Of a DNA stretch of 64,000 bases, positions 17,682-26,472 are shown piece by piece. How positions within the stretch are numbered: position 1 is the stretch's first letter; each line of letters opens with the position of its first letter. The notes under the pieces were generated by a model that was not told where the DNA came from, did not search any database, and saw nothing but the letters and a program-made list of their open reading frames with translations. Position numbers and translations under genes: made by a program. This DNA is from Novosphingobium sp. ERN07 (GTDB lineage Bacteria > Pseudomonadota > Alphaproteobacteria > Sphingomonadales > Sphingomonadaceae). The DNA lies in the NCBI RefSeq assembly GCF_012641335.1, contig NZ_JABAID010000007.1, forward strand, positions 62,001 to 126,000. The letters are read 5' to 3'.

Positions 17682-18170
17682 ATGGGTCACGAACGCGGCG
17701 ACAAGCCCGACAACATGGCGATTGACAGCAAGCTGGTGCGCGAACTGGCTGAGCTTCTTGCCGAAACCGGCCTGTCCGAAATCGAAGTGGAAGACGGCGA
17801 ACGCAAAATCCGTGTTGCTCGTCAATTGATGGCAGCGCCTGTTGCGCAAGTGGCCGTGGCCGCACCTGCTCCGGCAGCGGCAGCCCCCGCAGCGGCTCCG
17901 GCTCCGGCTCCGGCCGCTGCGCCTGCAGAGGATCATTCCAGTGCCGTGAAATCCCCGATGGTGGGCACGTGCTATCTTGCCGCCGAACCCGGCGCGCCGA
18001 ACTTCGTTTCGGTTGGCCAGACGGTAAAGCCAGGCGAAACGCTGCTGATCATCGAGGCGATGAAGGTGATGAACCCCATCACCGCGCCCGCCGCCGGTGT
18101 GGTCAAGGCGATCCTCGTGGAAAACGCGCAGCCGGTCGAATTCGACCAGCCGCTGGTCGTGATCGCGTAA
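17682..18170 (+). CDS. accB: Biotin carboxyl carrier protein of acetyl-CoA carboxylase
   Basis: 162 residues; start at the ATG at 17682, preceded by GAGGAA. The N-terminal helical region ([20 protein letters not shown]) and a long Ala/Pro linker ([19 protein letters not shown]) lead to the biotinyl domain with the biotinylated Lys in EAMKVMN. It carries CO2 between the biotin carboxylase AccC and the AccAD transferase in fatty acid synthesis. accC begins ten bases downstream, so the pair is an operon. Confidence 0.95.
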   Translation: MGHERGDKPDNMAIDSKLVRELAELLAETGLSEIEVEDGERKIRVARQLMAAPVAQVAVAAPAPAAAAPAAAPAPAPAAAPAEDHSSAVKSPMVGTCYLAAEPGAPNFVSVGQTVKPGETLLIIEAMKVMNPITAPAAGVVKAILVENAQPVEFDQPLVVIA

Positions 18171-18180
18171 GGGGCCGCAG

Positions 18181-19527
18181 ATGGCCATCAAGCGCCTGCT
18201 GATCGCCAATCGCGGCGAAATTGCGCTGCGCATCCATCGCGCGGCGCACGAAATGGGGATCGAAACGGTCGCGGTGCATTCCACCGCCGATGCCGATGCC
18301 ATGCACGTACGGCTGGCCGATCATGCCGTGTGCATCGGACCGCCCGCTGCGAAGGACAGCTACCTCAACGTCGCGGCGATTATCTCCGCAGCGGAAATAA
18401 CCCAAGCTGACGCGATCCACCCCGGCTATGGGTTCCTTTCGGAAAACGCCAAGTTTGCCGAGATCGTCGAAGCGCACAACATCACATGGATCGGCCCCAA
18501 GCCTGAACATATCCGCACGATGGGTGACAAGATCGAGGCCAAGCGCACCGCTGGCGCTCTCGGCTTGCCGCTGGTCCCCGGATCGGATGGTGCGGTTTCC
18601 GACCTTGCTGAAGCCAGAGCGATTGCCGAGGCGGCAGGCTACCCGGTGATTATCAAGGCTGCATCGGGCGGCGGCGGTCGGGGGATGAAGGTCTGCAACG
18701 GACCGGACGAGCTGGAAACGTTGATCCAGCAGGCTGGAAGCGAGGCCAAGGCCGCGTTTGGCGATGCTACCGTCTATATCGAGAAATACCTCGGCAATCC
18801 CCGTCACATCGAATTCCAGATCTTCGGTGACGGCAACGGCAACGCGATCCATCTGGGTGAGCGCGACTGCTCGCTGCAGCGCCGCCACCAGAAAGTGCTG
18901 GAAGAAGCGCCATCGCCGGTCATTTCGGCAGAAGAGCGCAACCGCATGGGCGGCATCGTTGCCAAGGCGATGGCCGACATGGGCTATCGCGGCGCAGGCA
19001 CCATCGAGTTCCTGTGGGAAAATGGCGAATTCTACTTCATCGAGATGAACACCCGCCTGCAGGTGGAGCATCCCGTGACCGAAGCGATCACCGGCGTTGA
19101 TCTGGTGCGCGAACAGATCCGCATTGCCGATGGCAAGCCGCTGTCGGTCAAGCAGGAAGAGATCGAGTTCCACGGCCATGCCATCGAATGCCGCATCAAT
19201 GCGGAAGACCCGTTCACTTTCGCGCCCTCACCCGGTCTGGTGAAAAGCTACCACGCTGCGGGCGGGATGCACGTGCGCGTCGATTCGGGTCTTTATGCCG
19301 GGTACAAGATCCCGCCATACTATGACTCGATGATCGCCAAGCTGATCGTCTATGGCCGCACGCGCGAGGGCTGCATCATGCGGTTGAAGCGCGCGCTTTC
19401 GGAAATGGTGATCGAAGGCCCCAAAACCTCGATCCCGCTGCACCAGCGCCTGCTGAACGAGCCGGACTTCCTCAGCGGTGATTACACGATCAAGTGGCTT
19501 GAGGACTGGCTGGCGAAAGACGCCTGA
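18181..19527 (+). CDS. accC: Biotin carboxylase subunit of acetyl-CoA carboxylase
   Basis: 448-residue ATP-grasp enzyme that carboxylates AccB-bound biotin. Seen in order: [10 protein letters not shown] at the N-terminus, [10 protein letters not shown], the glycine-rich ATP loop [53 protein letters not shown] and the C-terminal domain with the [22 protein letters not shown] region. Full length for AccC. A strong intrinsic terminator follows at 19551-19577. Confidence 0.97.
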   Translation: MAIKRLLIANRGEIALRIHRAAHEMGIETVAVHSTADADAMHVRLADHAVCIGPPAAKDSYLNVAAIISAAEITQADAIHPGYGFLSENAKFAEIVEAHNITWIGPKPEHIRTMGDKIEAKRTAGALGLPLVPGSDGAVSDLAEARAIAEAAGYPVIIKAASGGGGRGMKVCNGPDELETLIQQAGSEAKAAFGDATVYIEKYLGNPRHIEFQIFGDGNGNAIHLGERDCSLQRRHQKVLEEAPSPVISAEERNRMGGIVAKAMADMGYRGAGTIEFLWENGEFYFIEMNTRLQVEHPVTEAITGVDLVREQIRIADGKPLSVKQEEIEFHGHAIECRINAEDPFTFAPSPGLVKSYHAAGGMHVRVDSGLYAGYKIPPYYDSMIAKLIVYGRTREGCIMRLKRALSEMVIEGPKTSIPLHQRLLNEPDFLSGDYTIKWLEDWLAKDA

Positions 19528-19550
19528 TTTTCCAGCGCCCCAGATTGAAA

Positions 19551-19577
19551 AAGCCCCCGAAATTCGGGGGCTTTTTT
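19551..19577 (+). terminator. Intrinsic terminator after accC
   Basis: AAGCCCCCGAA and TTCGGGGGCTT form a GC-rich stem followed by six T residues, 24 bp after the accC stop. Closes the accBC transcript; the small reverse gene at 19587 ends just beyond it. Confidence 0.9.
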
Positions 19578-19586
19578 ATGTGCAGG

Positions 19587-19820
19587 TCAGGCTTCGCCAC
19601 CGCCTTCACCAACAGGCAGCCGCGCCCGGATCGCACGCCACGCCGGTTCCGGCCTGTCGTTCTTCACCAGAATTGCCTCAACCTCGTCGAACTCTTCCAG
19701 TTCGAGTGCTTCGGTAACGCTCAAAGGGAAATAGACATTCTCGTCATTGTCCATCCGCACGGCATAGGCACCGCGCCCTTCTTCACTGCGTGTAACGATG
19801 CACATGGCTTTCACTGCCAT
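19587..19820 (-). CDS. Conserved hypothetical small protein, 77 aa
   Basis: Acidic soluble protein (CIVTRSEEGRGAYAVRM, YFPLSVTEALELEEFDEVEAIL) without a signal peptide. Alternating hydrophobic residues suggest a small beta-barrel, possibly OB-fold/cold-shock-like, but no motif confirms this. Start at the ATG at 19820. It lies alone between the accC terminator and dedA. Confidence 0.6.
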   Translation of the reverse strand: MAVKAMCIVTRSEEGRGAYAVRMDNDENVYFPLSVTEALELEEFDEVEAILVKNDRPEPAWRAIRARLPVGEGGGEA

Positions 19821-19914
19821 AGATAATACCTTCGGTTTGATAGATCATAGAAAACCCGCGCGAAGCGGGCAGCGCCACCAAAAGACGGGTAGCCGCGCAT
19901 AGTCAAGCGCGCAG

Positions 19915-20517
19915 CTATTTGCTCCGCGGCTTCCAGGTGATCACGCGCCATACATAGGCCACGGCCACGATGGCTAGCGTCCCGGTCGCCAAAGGGCCGG
20001 TGTACTTTTCGATCTCGCCAAAATTGCGGCCTAGATAATATCCCGCGCCGCCAAGGATCACATTCCACACCGCCGCACCGGCAAAGGTGAACACCAGAAA
20101 CTTCCCATGCCCCATGCGCGTAAGCCCCGCCGGGAGCGAGATCATCGTGCGCATGAACGGGGCAAAGCGCACCGCAAAGACGACCCATTGCCCGTGGCGA
20201 CGGAAGAACCCGACAATGGCCTCTACGTCCTCCCATTCAACGGTGAGCCAGCGCCCGAACCGGTCCACGAAAGGCCGCAGCCGCTCATACCCCAGCGTCC
20301 GCCCCAGCAGATACCAGCAATAGTTGCCCAGCGTGGAGCCGACCGTGCCTGCCAGCATCAGTGGCCAGAATTCCATCCGCCCGCGCGCCACCGCAATGCC
20401 GCCAAGGCCCATGATGACCTCTGACGGGATCGGGGGAAACACGTTTTCGATGACCATGAGGAACGCGATGCCCCAATAGCCGCCGCCTTCGATCAGGTGG
20501 ATTATCCAGTCGTTCAT
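19915..20517 (-). CDS. DedA/VTT-family membrane protein
   Basis: 200-residue integral membrane protein of the DedA family, members of which include undecaprenyl-phosphate and phospholipid transporters. The start at 20517 (MNDWIIHLIEGGGYWGIAF) gives the usual length; the longer frame adds a hydrophilic leader. Family signatures: ENVFPPIPSEVIMGLGG, GNYCWYLLGRTLG, FFRRHGQWVVFAVRFAPFMRTMISLPAG (Arg and Gly-Pro-like residues of the VTT domain). Downstream of gshB on the same strand, but a 130-bp palindromic repeat lies between them. Confidence 0.85.
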   Translation of the reverse strand: MNDWIIHLIEGGGYWGIAFLMVIENVFPPIPSEVIMGLGGIAVARGRMEFWPLMLAGTVGSTLGNYCWYLLGRTLGYERLRPFVDRFGRWLTVEWEDVEAIVGFFRRHGQWVVFAVRFAPFMRTMISLPAGLTRMGHGKFLVFTFAGAAVWNVILGGAGYYLGRNFGEIEKYTGPLATGTLAIVAVAYVWRVITWKPRSK

Positions 20518-20548
20518 GTGTGGGGTAACGCCTGCGCTGGTGTTCTTG

Positions 20549-20681
20549 ATCCTCCCTGTTTTCACGAAGTGCAAACGGGGAGGTGGCAGCGCGAAGCGCT
20601 GACGGAGGGGGTTATCCCCTCCACCACCCGCTGCGCGGGCGCTCCCCCTCCCCGATTGTCCTTCGGAAAATCAGGGAGGAT
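20549..20681. repeat. Modular palindromic repeat, copy A (inside-out arrangement)
   Basis: The half-unit 20549-20610 (ATCCTCCCTGTTTTCACGAA ... GACGGAGGGG) is the reverse complement of the left halves of copies B (51508) and C (53825). It is followed after a GTTAT spacer by a second, more diverged half (CCCCTCCACCACCCGC ... TCAGGGAGGAT). The half-units therefore point outward where copies B and C point inward. It fills the gap between gshB and dedA. Confidence 0.75.
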
Positions 20682-20686
20682 AGTTT

Positions 20687-21634
20687 CTAGAACCGCCCTT
20701 CGATCGCGTCCCAGATCATCCCCGCCGTATCCGTGCCGTTGAACTTGTCGATCGCCACGATCCCGGTGGGAGATGTCACGTTGATCTCGGTCAGCCACTG
20801 CCCGCCAATCACGTCGATCCCGACGAAGATCAGCCCCAGCCGCTTCAGCTCTGGCCCCAGCGCGGCGCAGATTTCCTGCTCCTGCGGCGTCAGTTCCGTC
20901 TTCTCGGCATAACCGCCGACGGCAAGGTTGGAGCGGAATTCGCCCTCGCCCGGCTTGCGGTTGATCGCGCCTGCCACTTCGCCATCGACCAGCACGATGC
21001 GCTTGTCGCCCTTGGCCACTTCGGGCAGGAACGCCTGCACCATGTGTGGTTCGGGCCAGGTCTGATTGAACACCTCGAACAGCGCGCCAAGGTTCTCGCC
21101 TTCCTCGGAAACGCGGAAGATCGCCTTGCCGCCATTGCCGTGGATGGGCTTCACCACCACCGCGCCGTGCTTTTTCTGGAAGCTGCGCACTTCATCGACT
21201 GATCGCGTCACGATGGTCGGCGGCATGAAGCGCCGGTAATCCAGCACCATCACCTTTTCCGGCGCATTGCGCACGCTGCGCGGGTTGTTGACCACCAGCG
21301 TCTCGCTCTCGATGCGTTCGAGCAGGTGCGTGGCGGTGATATAGCCCATGTCGAACGGCGGATCCTGCCGCATCAGCACCACGTCGATATCTCGGCCCAG
21401 ATCGATCCTGCGCTTTTCGCCCGCCTGATAGTGATCGCCAGCCACGCGCTGCACCGTAACCGGTGTGGCATGGGCAATCAGCCGGTCATCCTCGTCCAGC
21501 GTCAGCGAGCCGACATCGTAATGGTAAACTTCATGGCCCCGCGCTTGCGCCGAAAGCATCAGCGCAAAGCTGGAATCTCCAGCAATATTAATCGAGTGGA
21601 GCGGGTCCATCTGGACCGCGACGCGAAGAGTCAT
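20687..21634 (-). CDS. gshB: Glutathione synthetase
   Basis: 315-residue ATP-grasp ligase joining gamma-glutamylcysteine and glycine. Signatures: VAVQMDPLHSINIAGDSSFAL at the N-terminus in the gshB pattern, VLMRQDPPFDMGYI, NNPRSVRNAPEK, GAVVVKPIHGNGGKAIF (ATP loop), and NVTSPTGIVAID near the C-terminus. Full length. Glutathione supply fits the GST and GFA proteins encoded at 28-29.6 kb. Confidence 0.95.
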   Translation of the reverse strand: MTLRVAVQMDPLHSINIAGDSSFALMLSAQARGHEVYHYDVGSLTLDEDDRLIAHATPVTVQRVAGDHYQAGEKRRIDLGRDIDVVLMRQDPPFDMGYITATHLLERIESETLVVNNPRSVRNAPEKVMVLDYRRFMPPTIVTRSVDEVRSFQKKHGAVVVKPIHGNGGKAIFRVSEEGENLGALFEVFNQTWPEPHMVQAFLPEVAKGDKRIVLVDGEVAGAINRKPGEGEFRSNLAVGGYAEKTELTPQEQEICAALGPELKRLGLIFVGIDVIGGQWLTEINVTSPTGIVAIDKFNGTDTAGMIWDAIEGRF

Positions 21635-21749
21635 GCTTGCACTGATCCTCAGGAGTTTCTCTCACCCGCGCCTTAAAGCCGATTTATCGCCTGTGCGACC
21701 ATTTTCCGCCTGCGCCAAGACGGCGCCACCCATTTGACTGGAGCCTTTG

Positions 21750-21941
21750 ATGCGCAAACTGATCACCGTCGCCGCCGCTGGTATCGCTGTTCTCGGCTGG
21801 TCCGCCCAGGGCATCGCCAATCCCGATCCGCACCCGACCTCGGCCCCGCACGACGAACACAAGGGAGAACACAAGGACGATCACCACGATGGTGAACACA
21901 AGGACGGCGAACACAAGGAAGAGCACAAGCCCGCTCACTGA
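21750..21941 (+). CDS. Small secreted His/Lys/Glu-rich protein
   Basis: 63-residue protein from the ATG at 21750, with GGAG nine bases upstream. A signal peptide (MRKLITVAAAGIAVLGWSAQG, cleavage near IANP) precedes a mature part of about 38 residues made mostly of degenerate EHK/HDGEH repeats (DEHKGEHKDDHHDGEHKDGE) containing about ten His. The composition suggests periplasmic metal binding (Ni, Zn, Co or Cu) or buffering. No family recognised. Alone between gshB (divergent) and yraN. Confidence 0.65.
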   Translation: MRKLITVAAAGIAVLGWSAQGIANPDPHPTSAPHDEHKGEHKDDHHDGEHKDGEHKEEHKPAH

Positions 21942-21965
21942 GCCTGCTGACGAAGTTTTCGGCCT

Positions 21966-22322
21966 TCAAGCGCCGGGTTGCCAAGCATTGGCAATCCGGC
22001 GCGGCCATGTTCGGGGAGCGACAAGGATCACATCGATCCGCACATCATCGCCCACCTTAGCATAACGCGGTGCCAGCATCTCGGCCGCCCGCGCCACCCG
22101 CCGCAACCGGTGTGCATCGATAGCGTCACCCAGCAGCCCTGCATCGCGCCGCCATTTGACCTCGACGAAGGCCACCGTCCGCCCCTTGCGTGCGACTATA
22201 TCGACCTCACCGACCTTCACTTTCACCCGCCGCGCCAGAATGCGCCAGCCGCGCAGACGAAGCCACCACAGCGCCAGCACCTCCCCGCGCCGCCCCCGCC
22301 GTTCGGCTTCAGCTCTGCTCAA
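21966..22322 (-). CDS. yraN: YraN/UPF0102 family endonuclease-like protein
   Basis: 118-residue protein of the YraN family with a Holliday-junction-resolvase-like (PD-(D/E)xK) fold. The diagnostic block RRGEVLALWWLRLRGW ... GEVDIVARKGRTVAFVEVK shows the E, D and ExK residues. Starts at a TTG that overlaps the rsmI stop (TTGA), implying translational coupling. rsmI-yraN is the usual order; biological role not established. Confidence 0.88.
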   Translation of the reverse strand: MSRAEAERRGRRGEVLALWWLRLRGWRILARRVKVKVGEVDIVARKGRTVAFVEVKWRRDAGLLGDAIDAHRLRRVARAAEMLAPRYAKVGDDVRIDVILVAPRTWPRRIANAWQPGA

Positions 22323-23170
22323 GCCTTCAGTTCCCCGGCCTTAAGCTCCATCGCCCGCGCATAAAGCGCCTTGCGATCCAGCCCATGCGCCTTGGCCACT
22401 TTGCCCGCAGCCTGCGATGGCGACATTTCCACCAGAGCCGCACGCAGTTCGGCATCCACGGCATCCTCGTCAGGAGCCTCCGCCTCGCCCGGCGGCGCGA
22501 TCAGCAGCACGATCTCGCCCTTCGCAGGATGCGCGGTGTAATGCGCGGCAAGTTCCTCTGCCGTGCCGCCGCGACATTCCTCGTGCAGCTTCGTCAATTC
22601 CCGCGCCACCGCCACCTCGCGTGCCGGCAGGCGCAGTGCAATTGCCTCAAGCGAAGCGACAAGGCGTGGTCCCGTTTCATAGAACACCAGCGTTGCCGGC
22701 ACGCCCGAAAGTTCTGTCAGAACATCGCCCCGCGCCTTGTCCTTGTTCGGCAGAAAACCTGCGAACATGAACCGGTCGGTCGGCAGCCCAGCCATCGAAA
22801 GCGCCGTCACCACCGCGCTGGCCCCCGGAATCGACGTTACCGCAATCCCCCGCGCCCGTGCCTCGCGCACCAGCCGATAGCCGGGGTCGGAAATCAGCGG
22901 GGTGCCCGCATCGGATACCAGCGCCACCGGAGATTGGACCATTTCGGCCAGCAACGCTTCACGCGCGGCATCGCTGGCGTGATCGTCATAGCGCCGCATT
23001 GGCTTGTGCAGGCCAAGCAGATTCAACAGCTTGCCCGTCACCCGCGTATCTTCGCAGGCAACCACGGCACAGCGCCCAAGCGTTTCCACCGCGCGACGGG
23101 TTACGTCACCAAGATTGCCAATCGGGGTGGCAACAATATAGAGACCGGGTGCGAGGGGTTGCGTTTCCAT
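22319..23170 (-). CDS. rsmI: 16S rRNA (cytidine(1402)-2'-O)-methyltransferase RsmI
   Basis: 283-residue tetrapyrrole-methylase-fold enzyme; start at the ATG at 23170 (METQPLAPGLYIVATPIGNLG). Signatures: VATPIGNLGDVT, VACEDTRVTGKLL, ALVSDAGTPLISDPGYRLV, IPGASAVVTALSMAGLPTDRF and FYETGPRL. It methylates C1402 of 16S rRNA to tune decoding. Divergent from the LpoA-like gene with a 51-bp gap. Confidence 0.95.
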   Translation of the reverse strand: METQPLAPGLYIVATPIGNLGDVTRRAVETLGRCAVVACEDTRVTGKLLNLLGLHKPMRRYDDHASDAAREALLAEMVQSPVALVSDAGTPLISDPGYRLVREARARGIAVTSIPGASAVVTALSMAGLPTDRFMFAGFLPNKDKARGDVLTELSGVPATLVFYETGPRLVASLEAIALRLPAREVAVARELTKLHEECRGGTAEELAAHYTAHPAKGEIVLLIAPPGEAEAPDEDAVDAELRAALVEMSPSQAAGKVAKAHGLDRKALYARAMELKAGELKA

Positions 23171-23221
23171 GCCTGTTCCAATGGACCGACCTGCTATCAG
23201 CGACAAGAGGGTGCGCGGGGA

Positions 23222-24388
23222 ATGATCGATACGAACATGGACGAAGCACGGCTTTCCGGTTTTCGCCATTCCCGCCGGGCTGTGGTCATCGCCACGCTTT
23301 CGCTTTTGGCAGGCTGCGCAGTGATCCCCAAAGGATCAGTGCCCGTCACCGAACCGACCGAAAAGGCCCCGGATGCTGATGTTTTGCCGACCGATGCCGG
23401 GCGGCACCGGGTGGCGCTGCTCGTTCCGATGACCGGCACAAACGCTGCAGTGGGCCAGTCCATCGCTAATGCCGCCACGATGGCACTGCTAGACACAAAT
23501 GCCGCGAACTTGCGCATCACCACTTATGATACCGCCACCGGTGCAGGTGCCGCCGCTGCCCGCGCAATCAACGATGGCAATAAGCTGGTGCTTGGCCCGT
23601 TGCTGTCCGATGACGTCGCGCTCGTCGCGAATGTCGCCCGCGCAGCCAAAGTGCCGATGATCTCCTATTCGAACGACAGCGCCGTTGCCGCGCGCGATGT
23701 CTTCGTGATGGGTCAGGCCCCCGGCCAGTCGATCGCGCGCGTGCTGGGCTTTGCAAAATCACGCGGTATCAAATCCGTCGCGGCAATCATCCCCACCGGT
23801 GACTACGGCCAGCGTGCCACCGCAGGACTAACCGATGCCGCCCGCGCAAGCGGAATCGCCGTGACCTCGGTCGAAACTTATGACCGTGGCAACACCTCGG
23901 TCGCCAGCGCAGTGCGCCGAGCAAAGGACAAGGGCCGATTCGATGCCTTGCTGATCGCAGATGGCAGCCGCATCGCTCTGCAGGCAGGGCCGCTCGCTGG
24001 AAAGGGCGTGAAGCTGCTCGGCACCGAATTGTGGAGCGGGGACGCCACCATCGCCAAGGCTCCTGCCATGCGCGGCGCATGGTTCGCCACCGTTTCCGAT
24101 CAGCGCTTCGGTCAGTTTGAAAAGAGCTACACTGGCCGCTTTGGCGCCACCCCCTCGCGGCTGGCAACGCTAGGGTACGACAGCGTTCTGCTCACGCTCA
24201 ACGTCGCGCGCGGCTGGAAGCCGGGCAGCACCTTCCCCACCGCCAAGCTCTATGACCCGCAAGGTTTCATCGGCCTCGATGGCGTGTTCCGCTTCACCGC
24301 GAGCGGCATGGCGGAACGCGCGATGGAAGTGCGCGAAGTGGGCGCGGGCACCTTTGCTACCGTTTCGCCAGCACCAGCCAAGTTCTGA
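23222..24388 (+). CDS. LpoA-like penicillin-binding protein activator (periplasmic-binding fold lipoprotein)
   Basis: 388-residue exported protein from the ATG at 23222, with GGGG just upstream. A signal with lipobox-like LLAGC (residues ~31-35) is followed by a type I periplasmic-binding fold: HRVALLVPMTGTNAAVGQSI, LVLGPLLSDDVA, VPMISYSNDS, GIKSVAAIIPTGDYGQR and YGSV-like hinge residues. This matches the LpoA/YraM-type activators encoded next to rsmI-yraN in many proteobacteria. Probably stimulates peptidoglycan synthesis from the outer membrane. Alphaproteobacterial members lack the N-terminal TPR domain of E. coli LpoA, as here. Confidence 0.8.
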   Translation: MIDTNMDEARLSGFRHSRRAVVIATLSLLAGCAVIPKGSVPVTEPTEKAPDADVLPTDAGRHRVALLVPMTGTNAAVGQSIANAATMALLDTNAANLRITTYDTATGAGAAAARAINDGNKLVLGPLLSDDVALVANVARAAKVPMISYSNDSAVAARDVFVMGQAPGQSIARVLGFAKSRGIKSVAAIIPTGDYGQRATAGLTDAARASGIAVTSVETYDRGNTSVASAVRRAKDKGRFDALLIADGSRIALQAGPLAGKGVKLLGTELWSGDATIAKAPAMRGAWFATVSDQRFGQFEKSYTGRFGATPSRLATLGYDSVLLTLNVARGWKPGSTFPTAKLYDPQGFIGLDGVFRFTASGMAERAMEVREVGAGTFATVSPAPAKF

Positions 24389-24471
24389 AAGCCCGAAAGC
24401 CGGGGATTTCGCCGGATTAAGGCGCCATCCCCGCTTGCGCGCAGAATCGCGAGCGTTCTATACCCGTTCGC

Positions 24472-26472
24472 ATGTCCGATGATCTTTTCGACAAGCTCCC
24501 CGCCACCAGCGCCGCCGAAAGCTATGATGGTTCCGCGATCGAGGTTCTCGAAGGCCTCGAACCGGTCCGCCGTCGCCCCGGCATGTATATCGGCGGCACG
24601 GACGAACGCGCGCTCCATCACCTCGCCGCCGAAGTGCTCGACAATGCGATGGACGAAGCGGTCGCCGGCCACGCCAACCGCATCGAAGTCACGCTCGAAG
24701 AAGGTAACAGGCTGACCATCTCGGACAACGGGCGCGGCATCCCGGTTGACGAGCACCCCAAATATCCGGGCAAATCCGCGCTGGAGGTGATCCTCACCAC
24801 GCTCCATTCGGGCGGCAAGTTTTCCGGCAAGGCCTATGCCACGTCGGGCGGCCTGCACGGCGTCGGCGTCTCGGTCGTCAACGCGCTGTCCACCCTCACC
24901 CGCATCGAAGTCGCCCGCAACAAAGAGCTTTACGCGCAGGAATTTTCGCGCGGGAACCCCACGACAAAGCTGATGAAGATCGGCAATGCCCCCAACCGGC
25001 GCGGCACGCAGGTCACGTTCGTCCCCGATCTCGAAATCTTTGGTGAAGACGCAAAGTTCAAACCGGCGCGCCTGTTCCGGCTGGTCCGATCAAAAGCCTA
25101 TCTCTTCGCCGGGGTAGAAATCCGCTGGAAATGCGCATCCTCTCTGGCCAGCGACGAAGTGCCAGCCGAAGCCGTGTTCCAGTTCCCCGGCGGCCTTGCC
25201 GATCATCTGGCAGAGCAGGTTTCAGGGCGCGAATGCGTTACCTCTGTGCCGTTCGCGGGCCGTCAGGACTTTCCGCTGGGGCCGAATGGCGAAGAAAATG
25301 GCCGCGTCGAATGGGCCATCGCGTGGCCGCTGTGGTCTGACGGTTCCTATAGCTGGTACTGCAACACCATCCCCACGCCCGATGGCGGCACCCACGAACA
25401 GGGCCTGCGCGCCGCGCTGACCAAGGGCATCCGCGCCTTTGCCGATCTGATCGGCCAGAAAAAGGCAAAGGACATCGCGCCCGAAGACATTATCACCGGC
25501 AGCGAAATCATGCTCTCGGTCTTCATCCGCGATCCCCAGTTCCAGAGCCAGACCAAGGACCGCCTGACCAGCCCCGAGGCCGCGCGCATGGTCGAAGCCG
25601 CCGTACGCGACCATTTCGATCACTTCCTCACCGACAACATGGAGCGCGGCAAGGCCCTGCTCGGCGCGGTGATGGAGCGGATGGACGACCGTCTGCGCCG
25701 CAAAGCGGAACGCGAAGTAAAGCGCAAGACCGCCACCAACGCCCGCAAGCTGCGCCTCCCCGGCAAGCTCACCGATTGTTCGGGCGAAGGGGATGGCGAA
25801 ACCGAACTGTTCATCGTCGAAGGCGACAGCGCAGGCGGCAGCGCCAAGCAGGCGCGTGATCGCAAGACGCAGGCGATCCTGCCGATCCGTGGCAAGATCC
25901 TCAACGTCGCCAGCGCCACGGCTGACAAGATTCGCGCCAATCAGGAAATCGCAGACCTCGGTCTGGCGCTGGGCTGCGGGATGCGCAAGGACTGTAATCC
26001 CGATGCGCTGCGCTATGACCGCGTAATCATCATGACCGACGCCGATGTTGACGGCGCGCACATCGCCACGCTGCTGATGACCTTCTTCTTCCAGGAAATG
26101 CCCGAACTGGTAAGGCGCGGCCACCTCTACCTCGCCCAGCCCCCACTCTACCGCCTGACCAGCGGCAGCACCTCTGCCTACGCAAAGGACGACGCCCACC
26201 GCGCAGAGCTGGAAGCCACCAAGTTCAAGGGCAAGAAGGTGGAAGTCGGCCGCTTCAAGGGCCTCGGTGAAATGAACCCTGGCCAGTTGCGCGAAACCAC
26301 AATGGCCCCCGCCACCCGCAGCCTCATCCGCATCACCCTGCCCCCCGAATACGAAGGCCGCGCTGCAGTGAAGGATCTGGTCGACCGCCTGATGGGCCGC
26401 GATCCTGCGCAAAGGTTCATGTTCATCCAGAACCGGGCCAGCGAGATCGATCCTGAGTTGATTGATGCTTAG
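24472..26472 (+). CDS. parE: DNA topoisomerase IV subunit B
   Basis: 666-residue GHKL-type topoisomerase ATPase subunit. Motifs: LDNAMDEA, ISDNGRGIPVD, GGLHGVGVSVVNALS (ATP lid), transducer region, TOPRIM EGDSAGGSAKQARDR and MTDADVDGAHI, then GRFKGLGEMNPGQL. The shorter length and lack of the GyrB-type insert in the TOPRIM domain favour ParE over GyrB. Pairs with ParC to decatenate chromosomes. Its last four bases overlap the 3' end of the convergent reverse gene. Confidence 0.93.
   Translation: MSDDLFDKLPATSAAESYDGSAIEVLEGLEPVRRRPGMYIGGTDERALHHLAAEVLDNAMDEAVAGHANRIEVTLEEGNRLTISDNGRGIPVDEHPKYPGKSALEVILTTLHSGGKFSGKAYATSGGLHGVGVSVVNALSTLTRIEVARNKELYAQEFSRGNPTTKLMKIGNAPNRRGTQVTFVPDLEIFGEDAKFKPARLFRLVRSKAYLFAGVEIRWKCASSLASDEVPAEAVFQFPGGLADHLAEQVSGRECVTSVPFAGRQDFPLGPNGEENGRVEWAIAWPLWSDGSYSWYCNTIPTPDGGTHEQGLRAALTKGIRAFADLIGQKKAKDIAPEDIITGSEIMLSVFIRDPQFQSQTKDRLTSPEAARMVEAAVRDHFDHFLTDNMERGKALLGAVMERMDDRLRRKAEREVKRKTATNARKLRLPGKLTDCSGEGDGETELFIVEGDSAGGSAKQARDRKTQAILPIRGKILNVASATADKIRANQEIADLGLALGCGMRKDCNPDALRYDRVIIMTDADVDGAHIATLLMTFFFQEMPELVRRGHLYLAQPPLYRLTSGSTSAYAKDDAHRAELEATKFKGKKVEVGRFKGLGEMNPGQLRETTMAPATRSLIRITLPPEYEGRAAVKDLVDRLMGRDPAQRFMFIQNRASEIDPELIDA

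Noticed and set aside
24472..26472. gyrB
   Set aside because: The length and absence of the GyrB insert in the TOPRIM region favour parE.
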